From Prochlorococcus sp. AG-402-I20 (GTDB taxonomy: Bacteria; Cyanobacteriota; Cyanobacteriia; PCC-6307; Cyanobiaceae): a stretch of DNA of 64,000 nt. Shown one piece after another: positions 7,813-14,978 of this stretch (positions within the stretch are counted from its first letter, which is position 1; each line of letters begins with the position of its first letter). Below the pieces are notes generated by a model. That model did no database searches. It worked only from the letters and a program-made list of their open reading frames with translations, and was not told where the DNA came from. The position numbers and the translations under genes are program-made. The stretch covers positions 1 through 64,000 of the forward strand of contig QCHY01000005.1 in assembly GCA_003216975.1 (NCBI GenBank). Direction: 5' to 3'.

Positions 7813-8877
7813 ATGACTTCTATAGTTTTTAATGGGAGCTACATAACAAAAAAAAATACAGGCATTGGAGTTGTTTCTAAGGATTTACTAAATTCTTTAT
7901 CTGCCCATAAAATAACCTCTCTCATTCCCAAAGATTTAGGCATAAGAGGTGATATTTATATTCCTAATAACTTATCTCCAGGTTCAGGCTTCAAAAGCCA
8001 TTTGAGACGATTGTCTTGGCTACAAAATGCAGTTCCAAAACTAATGAATAATATAAATGCTGAATATTTTTTATCACCACTCTTGGAAGCGCCATTATTT
8101 ACTAACATTAAATCAATTGTTTTGGCTCACGACTTAATACCAATAAGGTATCCTTCGATCTCCTTTTTAACTTTATATCATTTAATTTATATCCCTTTAA
8201 TTTTAAAACAATCAAGGCTAATTCTATGTAACTCTGTTTCTACTGCTAATGATTTGAATTGTTTTTATAAAGTTCCTAGACATAAATTAGTTCCAATTAA
8301 ATTAGGTTTTAATAATAAAAAGTATTATCCAATCAAAAAGACAAGACAAAATTTCTTTCTTATTATCGGTAGGCATAATCCTCATAAAAATTTAGAAAGA
8401 GTGATTAAAGCATTCGCTTATGCCAAAATTAATAATTATCAGCTCGTTTTTGTTGGTTCTTTTGATAAAAGATATACACCAAGTCTTATTCAACTAATTG
8501 ATACATTGAATCTTAGACATTTATGTGTATGGAAGGATTGGATTGATGACGAGGAAAAATTATCGTTATTAAACGAATGTCAGGCACTGATTATTGCAAG
8601 CCTTTGGGAAGGATTTGGCCTCCCAGCTCTTGAGGCTATGGCTTGTGGTACTCCGGTAATAGCTTCTGAGAGAGGTGCACTTCCCGAGGTTCTTGGTAAT
8701 TATGGCTATTTGGTAAATCCATTCAATATTGAATCAATAGCTTTTGCTATGAATGCAGTTATAAATGATAAAAAATGCTTCGAAAAGGCTCTTCACTATG
8801 GTCCATTAAGAGCTGAGTCTTTTAATTGGCGTGATACTGCTAGATCAATAGAAAAAATTATTCAAGAAATCGATTAA
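7813..8877 (+). CDS. glycosyltransferase family 4 (GT-B fold)
   Basis: 354 residues from ATG 7813; a longer frame from TTG 7765 would add 16 unlikely residues. The N-terminal domain begins VFNGSYITKKNTGIGVVS, the usual G-rich start of GT4 enzymes. The C-terminal donor-binding domain contains LIIGRHNPHKNLERVI and the diagnostic EGFGLPALEAMACGTPVIAS with the EX7E pair of glutamates. GT4 enzymes transfer a sugar from a nucleotide donor, usually to cell-surface polysaccharide or lipid-linked acceptors. Donor and acceptor are unknown. It stands near an ABC exporter and a membrane-anchored coiled-coil protein, consistent with a small surface-glycan locus (inference). Confidence 0.88.
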   Translation: MTSIVFNGSYITKKNTGIGVVSKDLLNSLSAHKITSLIPKDLGIRGDIYIPNNLSPGSGFKSHLRRLSWLQNAVPKLMNNINAEYFLSPLLEAPLFTNIKSIVLAHDLIPIRYPSISFLTLYHLIYIPLILKQSRLILCNSVSTANDLNCFYKVPRHKLVPIKLGFNNKKYYPIKKTRQNFFLIIGRHNPHKNLERVIKAFAYAKINNYQLVFVGSFDKRYTPSLIQLIDTLNLRHLCVWKDWIDDEEKLSLLNECQALIIASLWEGFGLPALEAMACGTPVIASERGALPEVLGNYGYLVNPFNIESIAFAMNAVINDKKCFEKALHYGPLRAESFNWRDTARSIEKIIQEID

Positions 8878-9076
8878 CTTTTCTTCTTAAAGCTAGGATT
8901 TAATAATTCAATAAAAGTTATGAAAAAAATTCAAATATTAAATATTTAAAGTAATTCGAACCTTTAGTTTGAATATTATTCAGATTCATAAAATTTATTG
9001 CGTGATTCATTGAAATTACTTTTTCTAATATTGTTTCGCTATTAATTTATAACTGCTATTATAGGTTTTTAAGTCT

Positions 9077-9256
9077 ATGTTAGATATGCCCAGTAAAAAA
9101 TCTAAAAAAAAATTAGAACCTAACATAATTGAAGCAAATCAGGAGAATAAGACAACACCTAGAACAGCAAAAATTGTTCTCTTTGTTTTTGGTGTAGGAC
9201 CTTTAATTCTTATGTGTTTATTTTTATTCTCAAATGGATTTTTCAATTCTCCTTGA
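9077..9256 (+). CDS. small single-pass membrane protein, 59 aa
   Basis: An ATG frame of 59 codons. A lysine-rich cytoplasmic head (MLDMPSKKSKKKLEPN) and a polar linker are followed by one clear transmembrane helix at about residues 32-51 (KIVLFVFGVGPLILMCLFLF) and a short tail. The positive-inside charge pattern predicts the N terminus in the cytoplasm. No family is recognised. The clean topology argues for a real gene. Confidence 0.65.
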   Translation: MLDMPSKKSKKKLEPNIIEANQENKTTPRTAKIVLFVFGVGPLILMCLFLFSNGFFNSP

Positions 9257-9426
9257 TAATTTGATAAATCTTGAAAAGATTAAGTTTCACTATTTTCTCA
9301 TATCAAATTAGCACCTATCCTGGTTGTTTCGTTTATCTTCTTTTTATAACATCATTTGTATCTTGATCGATATATAAATCATTTATTTCTTTTTTCTAGC
9401 TAACATTAGTTTTTATTGTAAGACTA

Positions 9427-9744
9427 ATGCAACTTTATTTGGTTGATTGCCAGTTCACTGATATTGATAATCAAATTGCAGCGTATAAGCAGTTTATAGA
9501 ATTTTGGGAAAATGGAGAGATGTCTAAGCAAGATAAATTTGATGGATTTGAAATGCTTTTTCGTGTGCATGCTCCTGGCGAGGGTCGTGTTGTAATTCTC
9601 TGCAATGCAAAAAGTGACAAGGAACTTTTTCTACACTTTGCTCCATGGAGGGCTCAGTTTGGTATAGATATGGAAATTACTCCAGTAATAAGCTGTCAAA
9701 ATGTTGTGGACTATCATAAGGACTTATTTGAAAAAATGTCTTAA
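9427..9744 (+). CDS. DUF3303 family protein
   Basis: 105 residues, soluble, matching the DUF3303 pattern of a small ferredoxin-like fold: an opening MQLYLVDCQF strand, a helix with QIAAYKQFIEFWENG, a central FRVHAPGEGRVVILCNA and the C-terminal FHLFAPWRAQFG-like segment (here LFLHFAPWRAQFG). The biochemical role of DUF3303 proteins is unknown. It stands as a single gene with a normal length for the family. Confidence 0.75.
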   Translation: MQLYLVDCQFTDIDNQIAAYKQFIEFWENGEMSKQDKFDGFEMLFRVHAPGEGRVVILCNAKSDKELFLHFAPWRAQFGIDMEITPVISCQNVVDYHKDLFEKMS

Positions 9745-9819
9745 ATATCTTCTAAAATCTTTTTCTATTTAATCTTGATTTGAATTGAAACATAGACGCT
9801 AAAGTGTAAAAGACATTAT

Positions 9820-10008
9820 TTATCTATTTGAGAGAGCATTTCCGCTTGTCCATATATTTTTAAAGCCGACTTTATCCTTCAGTAATTGAATAGGAAGGCT
9901 CACTAAAACTACTAAAGCAAGTAATGCAAAAGAGTCGGTTGTAAATCTAGCGATGCCCCATTCTGATGAAGCTAAAGCAAAAACAGATAAATGCATAAAA
10001 TTTCTCAA
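9820..10008 (-). CDS. small membrane protein, 62 aa
   Basis: Encodes a peptide with one transmembrane helix at about residues 23-43 (TTDSFALLALVVLVSLPIQL) followed by a basic tail (LLKDKVGFKNIW). ATG codons at residues 1 and 5 (9996) are both possible starts; the second (MHLSVFALASSEWGIARF) looks more natural. It is on the minus strand between the DUF3303 gene and the cupin gene. No family is recognised; it resembles the many short thylakoid or inner-membrane proteins of picocyanobacteria. Confidence 0.6.
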   Translation of the reverse strand: MRNFMHLSVFALASSEWGIARFTTDSFALLALVVLVSLPIQLLKDKVGFKNIWTSGNALSNR

Positions 10009-10471
10009 TTTATAATTTATATTATCAGACCATATCCATGAAAATTAATTACTTATTAAAAATTATTGTGTTTTAGAAATAGATAAGAAACTTGTAAATA
10101 TGAATTTATTTAATTGCTTGTTATAGTAATACTTATTCTCTGTTGATAATTTCTAAAAAATAATTTTACTTTCTTTTCTTTTAATAGATAATTTTCCTTT
10201 TCTTTCCATTTGTTCTTTTTAATTATTTTTTGATATCGCGAGGAATCGAAGCTTATAGAAAATTGACTTTTGGCTCTAGTAAATGCTACTAAAGAATGGA
10301 TTTCTTCCAGGGCATATGGGTTATTTGGCTAATAATAGTTTTCAATGTTTTCAATAAATTTAAATTTGCAATGATTAGCTCGATCTATTCTGTTTCAAGT
10401 AACTTGTATTAATTCAGACTTTCCAAATTTTATGTAATGGATACAATTGAAACTCATTCAATTTAAAATTA
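10009..10471. other. gene-free stretch with a degenerate ssrA-tail copy
   Basis: No gene is seen. It contains the 37-base element at 10298-10334 described separately. A GGAATCGAA at about 10243-10251 matches nine bases of the tmRNA T-arm on the same strand, which may be chance. The last part is upstream DNA of the cupin gene. Confidence 0.6.
10298..10334 (-). repeat. degenerate copy 3 of the ssrA coding-piece tail
   Basis: Read on the minus strand, this stretch aligns without gaps to the 37-base element at 11112-11148 with 27 identities and to the ssrA tail at 11746-11782 with 22. Shared blocks are TATTA, CCAA and CCTGGAAGA. It is the most diverged of the three copies. Confidence 0.5.
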
Positions 10472-10912
10472 ATGCTTCAAAAAATCTTCAGCCTTCTAGT
10501 CTGCATGTTTTTTGCATTGATGAGTTATGTGCCGATTTCTATGGCAGTGGATGAGAAGCCTCTTGTAGATGTACAAGAACTTTTCACAAGCACAAAACCA
10601 ATTTATGGAGAGTCTTTTACATACCCTGCAGGGAAAGGGGAAATGCGTCTTTATAAAGTCGATGTTCAACCAGGAGGGGTTGTCCCTCTTCATTTTCATG
10701 AGGCACCATTGACTAGTTATATAGAAGTAGGTCAATTAACTCTGAAGACTAAGCAAGGAAAGAGCACAACTTTCCGGGAGGGAGATTCTTTTGTTTTATC
10801 AGCTGATACTCCTCCTCATACCATGGCTAATAATGGAAAAATACCAGCAGTGATGTGGGTGACTGTGGCAGCCGCTGAAGGAGTTCCTACTCTCACTAAT
10901 ATCGAGGGATAA
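10472..10912 (+). CDS. secreted single-domain cupin protein
   Basis: 146 residues. Residues 1-25 form a signal peptide (hydrophobic FSLLVCMFFALMSYVPISMA, with AVD after it as a likely cleavage region), so the protein is periplasmic or lumenal. The remainder is a single cupin barrel. The first metal motif is GGVVPLHFHEAPLTSYIEVG at about residues 68-87, with the conserved G(X)5HXH-like HFH and a downstream glutamate. The second motif includes the histidine in ADTPPHTMAN near residue 112. A metal-bound cupin is likely but the reaction is not determinable. A hairpin terminator follows within 35 bases of the stop. Confidence 0.8.
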   Translation: MLQKIFSLLVCMFFALMSYVPISMAVDEKPLVDVQELFTSTKPIYGESFTYPAGKGEMRLYKVDVQPGGVVPLHFHEAPLTSYIEVGQLTLKTKQGKSTTFREGDSFVLSADTPPHTMANNGKIPAVMWVTVAAAEGVPTLTNIEG

Positions 10913-10945
10913 TTAGCTTGGTTGACAGCTGATTGCTATCGGAAC

Positions 10946-10980
10946 ACAAAAGGATGACTTAGGTCGTCAGTCCTTTTTGT
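10946..10980 (+). terminator. hairpin terminator after the cupin gene
   Basis: ACAAAAGGA plus TGAC at 10946-10958 pairs with GTCA and TCCTTTTTGT at 10966-10980, with one bulged G and one extra T. The downstream arm is T-rich, as expected of an intrinsic terminator for the cupin transcript. Confidence 0.6.
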
Positions 10981-11111
10981 GATTTTGAGACGATTGCGAA
11001 TTGGTTTTGAAGAGATTTTTAAAATTTGCCTCAATTTTCCCTCATTGTTTCCTGTAACTCTATTTTTACGATGTTTTGAGACTCTAAGACTCATTGCGAA
11101 GCCATTAAAAA

Positions 11112-11148
11112 GGAGCTCTTCCAGGCTCCATGGATCAATTGGGTAATA
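11112..11148 (-). repeat. copy 2 of the ssrA coding-piece tail
   Basis: TGGATCAATTGGGTAATA at 11131-11148 is an exact 18-base repeat of 11765-11782 inside the tmRNA gene. On the minus strand it is followed by a hairpin with arms GGAGC and GCTCC (11112-11129) at the same place as the GAGGCC/GGCCTC hairpin of ssrA, so the structure is kept while its sequence differs. Overall 29 of 37 bases match the ssrA tail. The hairpin is followed by TTTTT on the minus strand, which makes it terminator-like. Confidence 0.75.
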
Positions 11149-11202
11149 CGTCTGAGATTGAGAAGGAAATCTATTTGATCAATATGCGATGTGATAAATA
11201 TA

Positions 11203-11243
11203 AAAATCTTATAGACTGATTGTATATCAGCCTATAAGATTTT
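11203..11243. terminator. strong bidirectional hairpin
   Basis: AAAATCTTATAG at 11203-11214 pairs perfectly with 11232-11243. After one mismatch, CTGAT (11216-11220) pairs with ATCAG (11226-11230) around a TGTAT loop. A CTTTTT tract follows on the plus strand, and the A-rich 5' arm gives a T tract on the minus strand. What it terminates is unclear, because no gene flanks it closely. Confidence 0.7.
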
Positions 11244-11745
11244 CTTTTTAAAGTAATAATAAATTGAATTTTTAAAAACCTATTGTCTATATTTTACTCC
11301 TCTCCAAATCATTGGCATCATTGATGAATCAAATATTTTGAATTTTGAAGTTTCAATTTTTGTTGAGGTGTATTTGTTTCCTCTATAGGTCAGAGTTCGC
11401 ATTAATGGAAGTCGAAGTCGAATGTAAATTAGCTTTTTATGTAATGAGATACTTTCTTGGATTTACATACATATTTTTTAGTGATGTAACAACATGTACA
11501 TTTTTTTTCTTGCGATTGACTTTACGTAGTTAATAAGTTCTTCTTAATACATAAAATATCTATTTCTTTAATTTTATCTTTATAAATCTGATTGAAATTT
11601 TGTAATAAAAACTCTTTTCTTGATGGGTTTTTTTATTTTTTCAGAAGCTTGAGAATTTCTTTGTAGAAGAATTGTTGGATTTTGCCCTTAAGTCTTTTTT
11701 GACCATTCTTTGTGATTATGAGACTTGTTCTGCTGGAAAGAGAGT

Positions 11746-12000
11746 GAGGCCCTCGCAGGCCTCGTGGATCAATTGGGTAATAAGGCTGACCTTACCCCAT
11801 CTCCTGAAAGATCAAGCAGCAACAGGGGCTGATTGACGGGAGAAACTAACGATGTTGTTAGCAGTTATGGTTTCGCTCTAACCGAGCAGGCTTCAGTCAC
11901 TCGCCTGATACCCCGTCGAAGCCATTGCAGCCCCATTTATGGAGCTGAGCGGAATCGAACCGCTGTCCGAGATATTGGTGTGAATCACCTAGTCCATTGA
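11746..12000 (-). ncRNA. ssrA: tmRNA, circularly permuted two-piece form
   Basis: On the minus strand the acceptor half comes first: T-arm AGCGG-TTCGATT-CCGCT and acceptor strand CAGCTCC (ending 11941). It is separated by only ATAAAT (11940-11935) from the coding half, which begins GGGGCTG at 11934 and continues with the conserved ATGGCTTCGACGGGG. GGGGCTG and CAGCTCC pair over seven positions, as required for the tRNA-like domain. The tag frame, 11862 to 11812, encodes ANNIVSFSRQSAPVAA and a TGA stop, matching the marine cyanobacterial tag type. The coding piece then forms a GGGTAAGG/CCTTATTACCC stem and a final GAGGCC/GGCCTC hairpin (11746-11763). The 5' end near 12000 and the 3' end near 11746 are estimates; a TATAAA-like -10 lies near 12011-12016. 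tmRNA with SmpB rescues stalled ribosomes. Confidence 0.92.
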
Positions 12001-12091
12001 AAAATAGACATTTATATTCTGACAGATCTTTTGGAATTAATCGATTAGTGTTGAAAGAACTTTTTTATCGTTTTTACATAACTGAAAAGTA

Positions 12092-13216
12092 ATGAAAATT
12101 GTTGCATCTATTTCACAAGGTCTTGAAAAAGAGGGTGCAAAAGAGTTGATAGAACTTGGAGCTAAATCAGTTAAACCTTCAAGAAGACATATATTATTTG
12201 AAGCTGATCTGGCTTGTTTATACAGAATAAATTTAAGGGCTCGCTTGTCTTTTAGATTTTTAAGAGAGATTTGTAGATTTCCTTGTCATGGTCCGGATGA
12301 CCTTTACGAAGGTGTTCAAAGATCAATTGATTGGGAAAATTGGCTTCAGCCCAAACAGAGTTTTCGAGTAGATGTCACTGGCTTTGGAGAAGGGTTATCA
12401 CATACTCATTTCACTGCTTTGCAGGTGAAAAATGCAATTATTGATTTACAACGGGAACGATGGGGTTTGCGTTCAAGCATTGATTTGAACAATCCAGATA
12501 TATGTTTTCATTTGCACTTGGCAAATTTTCAAGCCGTTTTGAGCGTTGATGGTAGTCACTCAAGTCTTCATAAAAGAGGTTATAGACAAGCTGTAGGAAG
12601 AGCTCCGATCAAGGAGACATTGGCAGCAGGTTTAATGCGAATGACTGAGTGGAATGGAGCTAATAATTTGGTAGATCCATTATGTGGTTCTGGAACATTT
12701 TTAATTGAAGCAGTAAGTATGTTTCTTGGAATTGCATCTGGTAAGGATAGGCAATTTTTGTTTAAGAATTGGCCGGATTTTGATACATATATTTGGCATA
12801 AAGAATTAAAAATGGCACACAAGATGACACCTGTAAATAAGCAGTTACCTAAAATAATTGGCTGTGAAGTTGATGAAATGATTGCTAATTCCGCTAGAGA
12901 TAACATTAATAACGCAGGCTTAGGAAATTTCATAGAAATAATCAATTGTCCTTTTCAAAAATTGAAATTACCGCCTGGATTAGGACTTTTAATCTGTAAT
13001 CCTCCTTATGGGAAAAGAATAGGAGATGAAAATGAACTACCTAATCTTTATAAACAATTAGGTGAATATTGCAAAAAACAAGCCTCTGGATGGGATCTTT
13101 GGTTGCTTAACGGGAATCCAACACTAAGTAAATATTTAGGGATGAAAGCAAGTCGACGATTTCAAGTGAACAATGGTTCAATAGATTGCCGATGGTTGAA
13201 TTATAAAATTAAATAA
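12092..13216 (+). CDS. THUMP-domain class I RNA methyltransferase (RlmL/YpsC-like)
   Basis: 374 residues, typical of the single-headed bacterial RlmL N-terminal/YpsC group. A THUMP RNA-binding domain covers roughly residues 45-155. The Rossmann methyltransferase follows, with the SAM-binding motif DPLCGSGTFLIEA near residues 193-205 and the catalytic NPPYG motif near 305, which marks N-methylation of an exocyclic amine (for example guanine N2 in 23S rRNA). It begins about 90 bases beyond the tmRNA gene on the opposite strand, so their promoters diverge, and converges with the holin-like gene downstream with a one-base gap. Confidence 0.88.
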   Translation: MKIVASISQGLEKEGAKELIELGAKSVKPSRRHILFEADLACLYRINLRARLSFRFLREICRFPCHGPDDLYEGVQRSIDWENWLQPKQSFRVDVTGFGEGLSHTHFTALQVKNAIIDLQRERWGLRSSIDLNNPDICFHLHLANFQAVLSVDGSHSSLHKRGYRQAVGRAPIKETLAAGLMRMTEWNGANNLVDPLCGSGTFLIEAVSMFLGIASGKDRQFLFKNWPDFDTYIWHKELKMAHKMTPVNKQLPKIIGCEVDEMIANSARDNINNAGLGNFIEIINCPFQKLKLPPGLGLLICNPPYGKRIGDENELPNLYKQLGEYCKKQASGWDLWLLNGNPTLSKYLGMKASRRFQVNNGSIDCRWLNYKIK

Positions 13217-13217
13217 T

Positions 13218-13604
13218 TTAATTTTTTCCTAAAACAGCCTTTGTAGTTTTTGCAATTCCATCTAATGTTTCTGGAAGGTAAGGACCTTTTGCCAGATATC
13301 CACCAATTCTGAGACTTATCCCCGCCAATGCAAGGTTGATAAACACTACAATTGAAATTGTTGATTTGTTATCTATTTCAAGCAAGTCTCTAAGCCAATA
13401 TCCAAGAATTAATTCAGAGCCAAGTAAGGCAAATAACATCAATACCCCTCCAGTAGCTAAGAAAATCAAACCACTTATCAAGCGGCGTTTTTCTCTGTCC
13501 ATTTCTTGCAGAGCAATTCGGACATGAAGATCCATCACTGAACTTGCTAATGCAGTAACTCTGGCTGCAGCTCCTATACCTTTTTTGCGTTCTGAATTGG
13601 TCAT
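13218..13604 (-). CDS. phage-holin superfamily III-like membrane protein
   Basis: 128 residues with two transmembrane helices (about 44-66, LISGLIFLATGGVLMLFALL, and 83-103, STISIVVFINLALAGISL), preceded by an amphipathic charged segment. The layout and length match the cyanobacterial 'phage holin family' proteins, which in bacteria lacking prophages are usually housekeeping membrane proteins of unknown role rather than lysis holins. It abuts the upstream gene at 13604, sharing a base with its stop region, so the two form an operon. Confidence 0.7.
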   Translation of the reverse strand: MTNSERKKGIGAAARVTALASSVMDLHVRIALQEMDREKRRLISGLIFLATGGVLMLFALLGSELILGYWLRDLLEIDNKSTISIVVFINLALAGISLRIGGYLAKGPYLPETLDGIAKTTKAVLGKN

Positions 13605-14068
13605 TAATTTCTTCTGCCTCCACCAAGCAGTATGCCAAATAAAACTCCAATTCCAGCAGCAATGCCTATGGATAAGAGGGGCCTTTTTCTTACAGGTTTC
13701 TCAATTCGTGGTCTCAGCGTACTGTTTAATTCATCTAGAAGGTCTTCAAGCTGTTTTTCGAGAGGCTGCAAAGACTCTGCTAGCCCTCTAGTTGTGTCAG
13801 TTGCAGAATGAAAAATTTCTTCTAGTTGTTCTTGCACTCCAAAACTGTTTTTTCCTGAATGTACGGATATGACATTGATCAAATCGTCGAGACTTCCTTT
13901 AGTCGCCTCTAATGTTTGCTTAGCCAACTCTGGCCAACGCTCTTGAATTTTTGGCAAAATATTATCAAATTGCTCATTGAACCATTGGTCTTGAAATTTT
14001 TCAGCAATAGTTTCTTCAGCCTCGACTGAATTTGATGATGTAGGGGATGAGGAATTCACTGATTCCAT
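13604..14068 (-). CDS. membrane-tethered helical protein, DUF883/ElaB-like
   Basis: 154 residues. An acidic, long-helical N-terminal part (ETIAEKFQDQWFNEQFDNIL, then LEEIFHSATDTTRGLAES) leads to one C-terminal glycine-rich transmembrane helix (SIGIAAGIGVLFGILLGG) ending in GGRRN. That tail is typical of the YqjD/ElaB-like (DUF883) group, which are inner-membrane proteins linked to ribosomes or stress in enterobacteria. It overlaps the start of the holin-like gene by one base, so the two form an operon. The assignment rests on topology and the tail only. Confidence 0.65.
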   Translation of the reverse strand: MESVNSSSPTSSNSVEAEETIAEKFQDQWFNEQFDNILPKIQERWPELAKQTLEATKGSLDDLINVISVHSGKNSFGVQEQLEEIFHSATDTTRGLAESLQPLEKQLEDLLDELNSTLRPRIEKPVRKRPLLSIGIAAGIGVLFGILLGGGRRN

Positions 14069-14284
14069 AAACCTAAAGGTTTTTTAAAGAATAGAGTGAG
14101 ATTGCCCTAATCGAAACCCCTTAACGGATTTCAATTTTGAAAGTTGTCTCACAATAATACTTTTTATTGTTTTTAAATGTTTGAAGTCCAAAATTTCATC
14201 AGGATTTTTCGTCGTCTTTGCTTACAAATATTGCTATTCGAATACTTATAGTGCTAAACGTCATTCATATCTTCTTAATAACCC

Positions 14285-14422
14285 ATGGGCGTCGGAATTT
14301 CATCAATGGTTTTTGCTTCTAATACAATCCCTACTGATTTTGGCCTAGTATTAGCCGCAATAGCAGGTGCTGGAAGCCTTCTTTTAATTGCCTTAAGGTT
14401 TGTACCTGAGGCAAAGAGCTAA
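14285..14422 (+). CDS. small single-pass membrane protein, 45 aa
   Basis: An ATG frame of 45 codons. A short polar head MGVGISSMVFASNTIPTDFG is followed by one clean transmembrane helix at about residues 21-40 (LVLAAIAGAGSLLLIALRFV) and the tail PEAKS. It resembles the short thylakoid subunits of cyanobacteria in size and topology but matches none that I can name. A short GGAG/CTCC hairpin followed by a T run lies 30-50 bases after the stop and may terminate it. Confidence 0.65.
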   Translation: MGVGISSMVFASNTIPTDFGLVLAAIAGAGSLLLIALRFVPEAKS

Positions 14423-14512
14423 AAGGTTTATCCTTCTGCAATTTGTCTAATGGAGACGTACTCCTGATGGTTTTTTATGGGAATTTTTGGTAAGTTTTGA
14501 ATTATTTTTCAT

Positions 14513-14902
14513 TTGAATACCCTAAATATAAACAACAATAATAGGTGGGTTTTACTTAGACATACCGGCGCACCGGATGATATTAAAGGCATACATTTTG
14601 ATTTTCTTGTAGAAGATAAAGATTTTTGTAGAACTTGGCGCCTAAGTGATATTCCCTTATTGGATGGACCATATGTTGATTCCGAACATAGTGCTCCTCA
14701 TAATCTTTACTGGCTTGATATTGAAAAGAGGGTGTTGTCTGGCAATAGAGGAGTTGCAACAAGAATAAAAAAAGGAATTTTTTTGGATTCTTTAATATCG
14801 ATTGAGAATAATTTTTTACATTTATCACTAAAATGGGATGACGTGAAAGGGGATTTGGTAATAGATGAAAATGGTTGCAGGATTTTGAGCAAAAGATATT
14901 AA
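14513..14902 (+). CDS. conserved protein, possibly LigD phosphoesterase-like fold
   Basis: 129 residues, TTG start. The sequence has RHTGAPDDIKGIHFDFLVE near residues 15-33, then CRTWRL, PHNLYWLDIE near residue 67 and SGNRGVATRIKKG near residue 78. The histidine followed by HFD and the CRTWRL element recall the 3'-phosphoesterase domain of bacterial ligase D (HYDLRLE, then SWAVPKG), but the similarity is weak and other catalytic residues cannot be confirmed by eye. It is just upstream of smc on the same strand with a 76-base gap. Function is unknown. Confidence 0.6.
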   Translation: MNTLNINNNNRWVLLRHTGAPDDIKGIHFDFLVEDKDFCRTWRLSDIPLLDGPYVDSEHSAPHNLYWLDIEKRVLSGNRGVATRIKKGIFLDSLISIENNFLHLSLKWDDVKGDLVIDENGCRILSKRY

Positions 14903-14978
14903 TTATTTCGTGTGAATTAGAAAAGCTTGAGTTTTTCTTATATTTCGCTAACGTCATTCTTATTGTGGATGCATTCTA

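Larger units (their letters stand above)
10981..11745. other. long non-coding stretch upstream of ssrA tail
   Basis: No gene is supported. It holds copy 2 of the ssrA tail (11112-11148), a strong hairpin (11203-11243), and a second short similarity: TTTGTGATTTTGAGAC near 10977 and TTTGTGATTATGAGAC near 11709 differ at one of 16 bases. A 62-codon TTG-initiated frame at 11345-11533 has low-complexity Phe/Leu composition and no RBS, and is not called. The sequence looks like duplicated and decaying DNA beside the tmRNA gene. Confidence 0.6.

Noticed and set aside
10237..10255. GGAATCGAA similarity to the tmRNA T-arm
   Set aside because: Nine bases alone could match by chance and the order relative to copy 3 differs from the real ssrA gene.
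11345..11533. 62-codon plus-strand frame in the region before ssrA
   Set aside because: Low-complexity Phe/Leu-rich composition, TTG start, no RBS, and it sits in a stretch with repeat scars; not supported as a gene.
13218..13604. Holin-like protein as evidence of a prophage
   Set aside because: No other phage genes are nearby; the family occurs as housekeeping membrane proteins in cyanobacteria.
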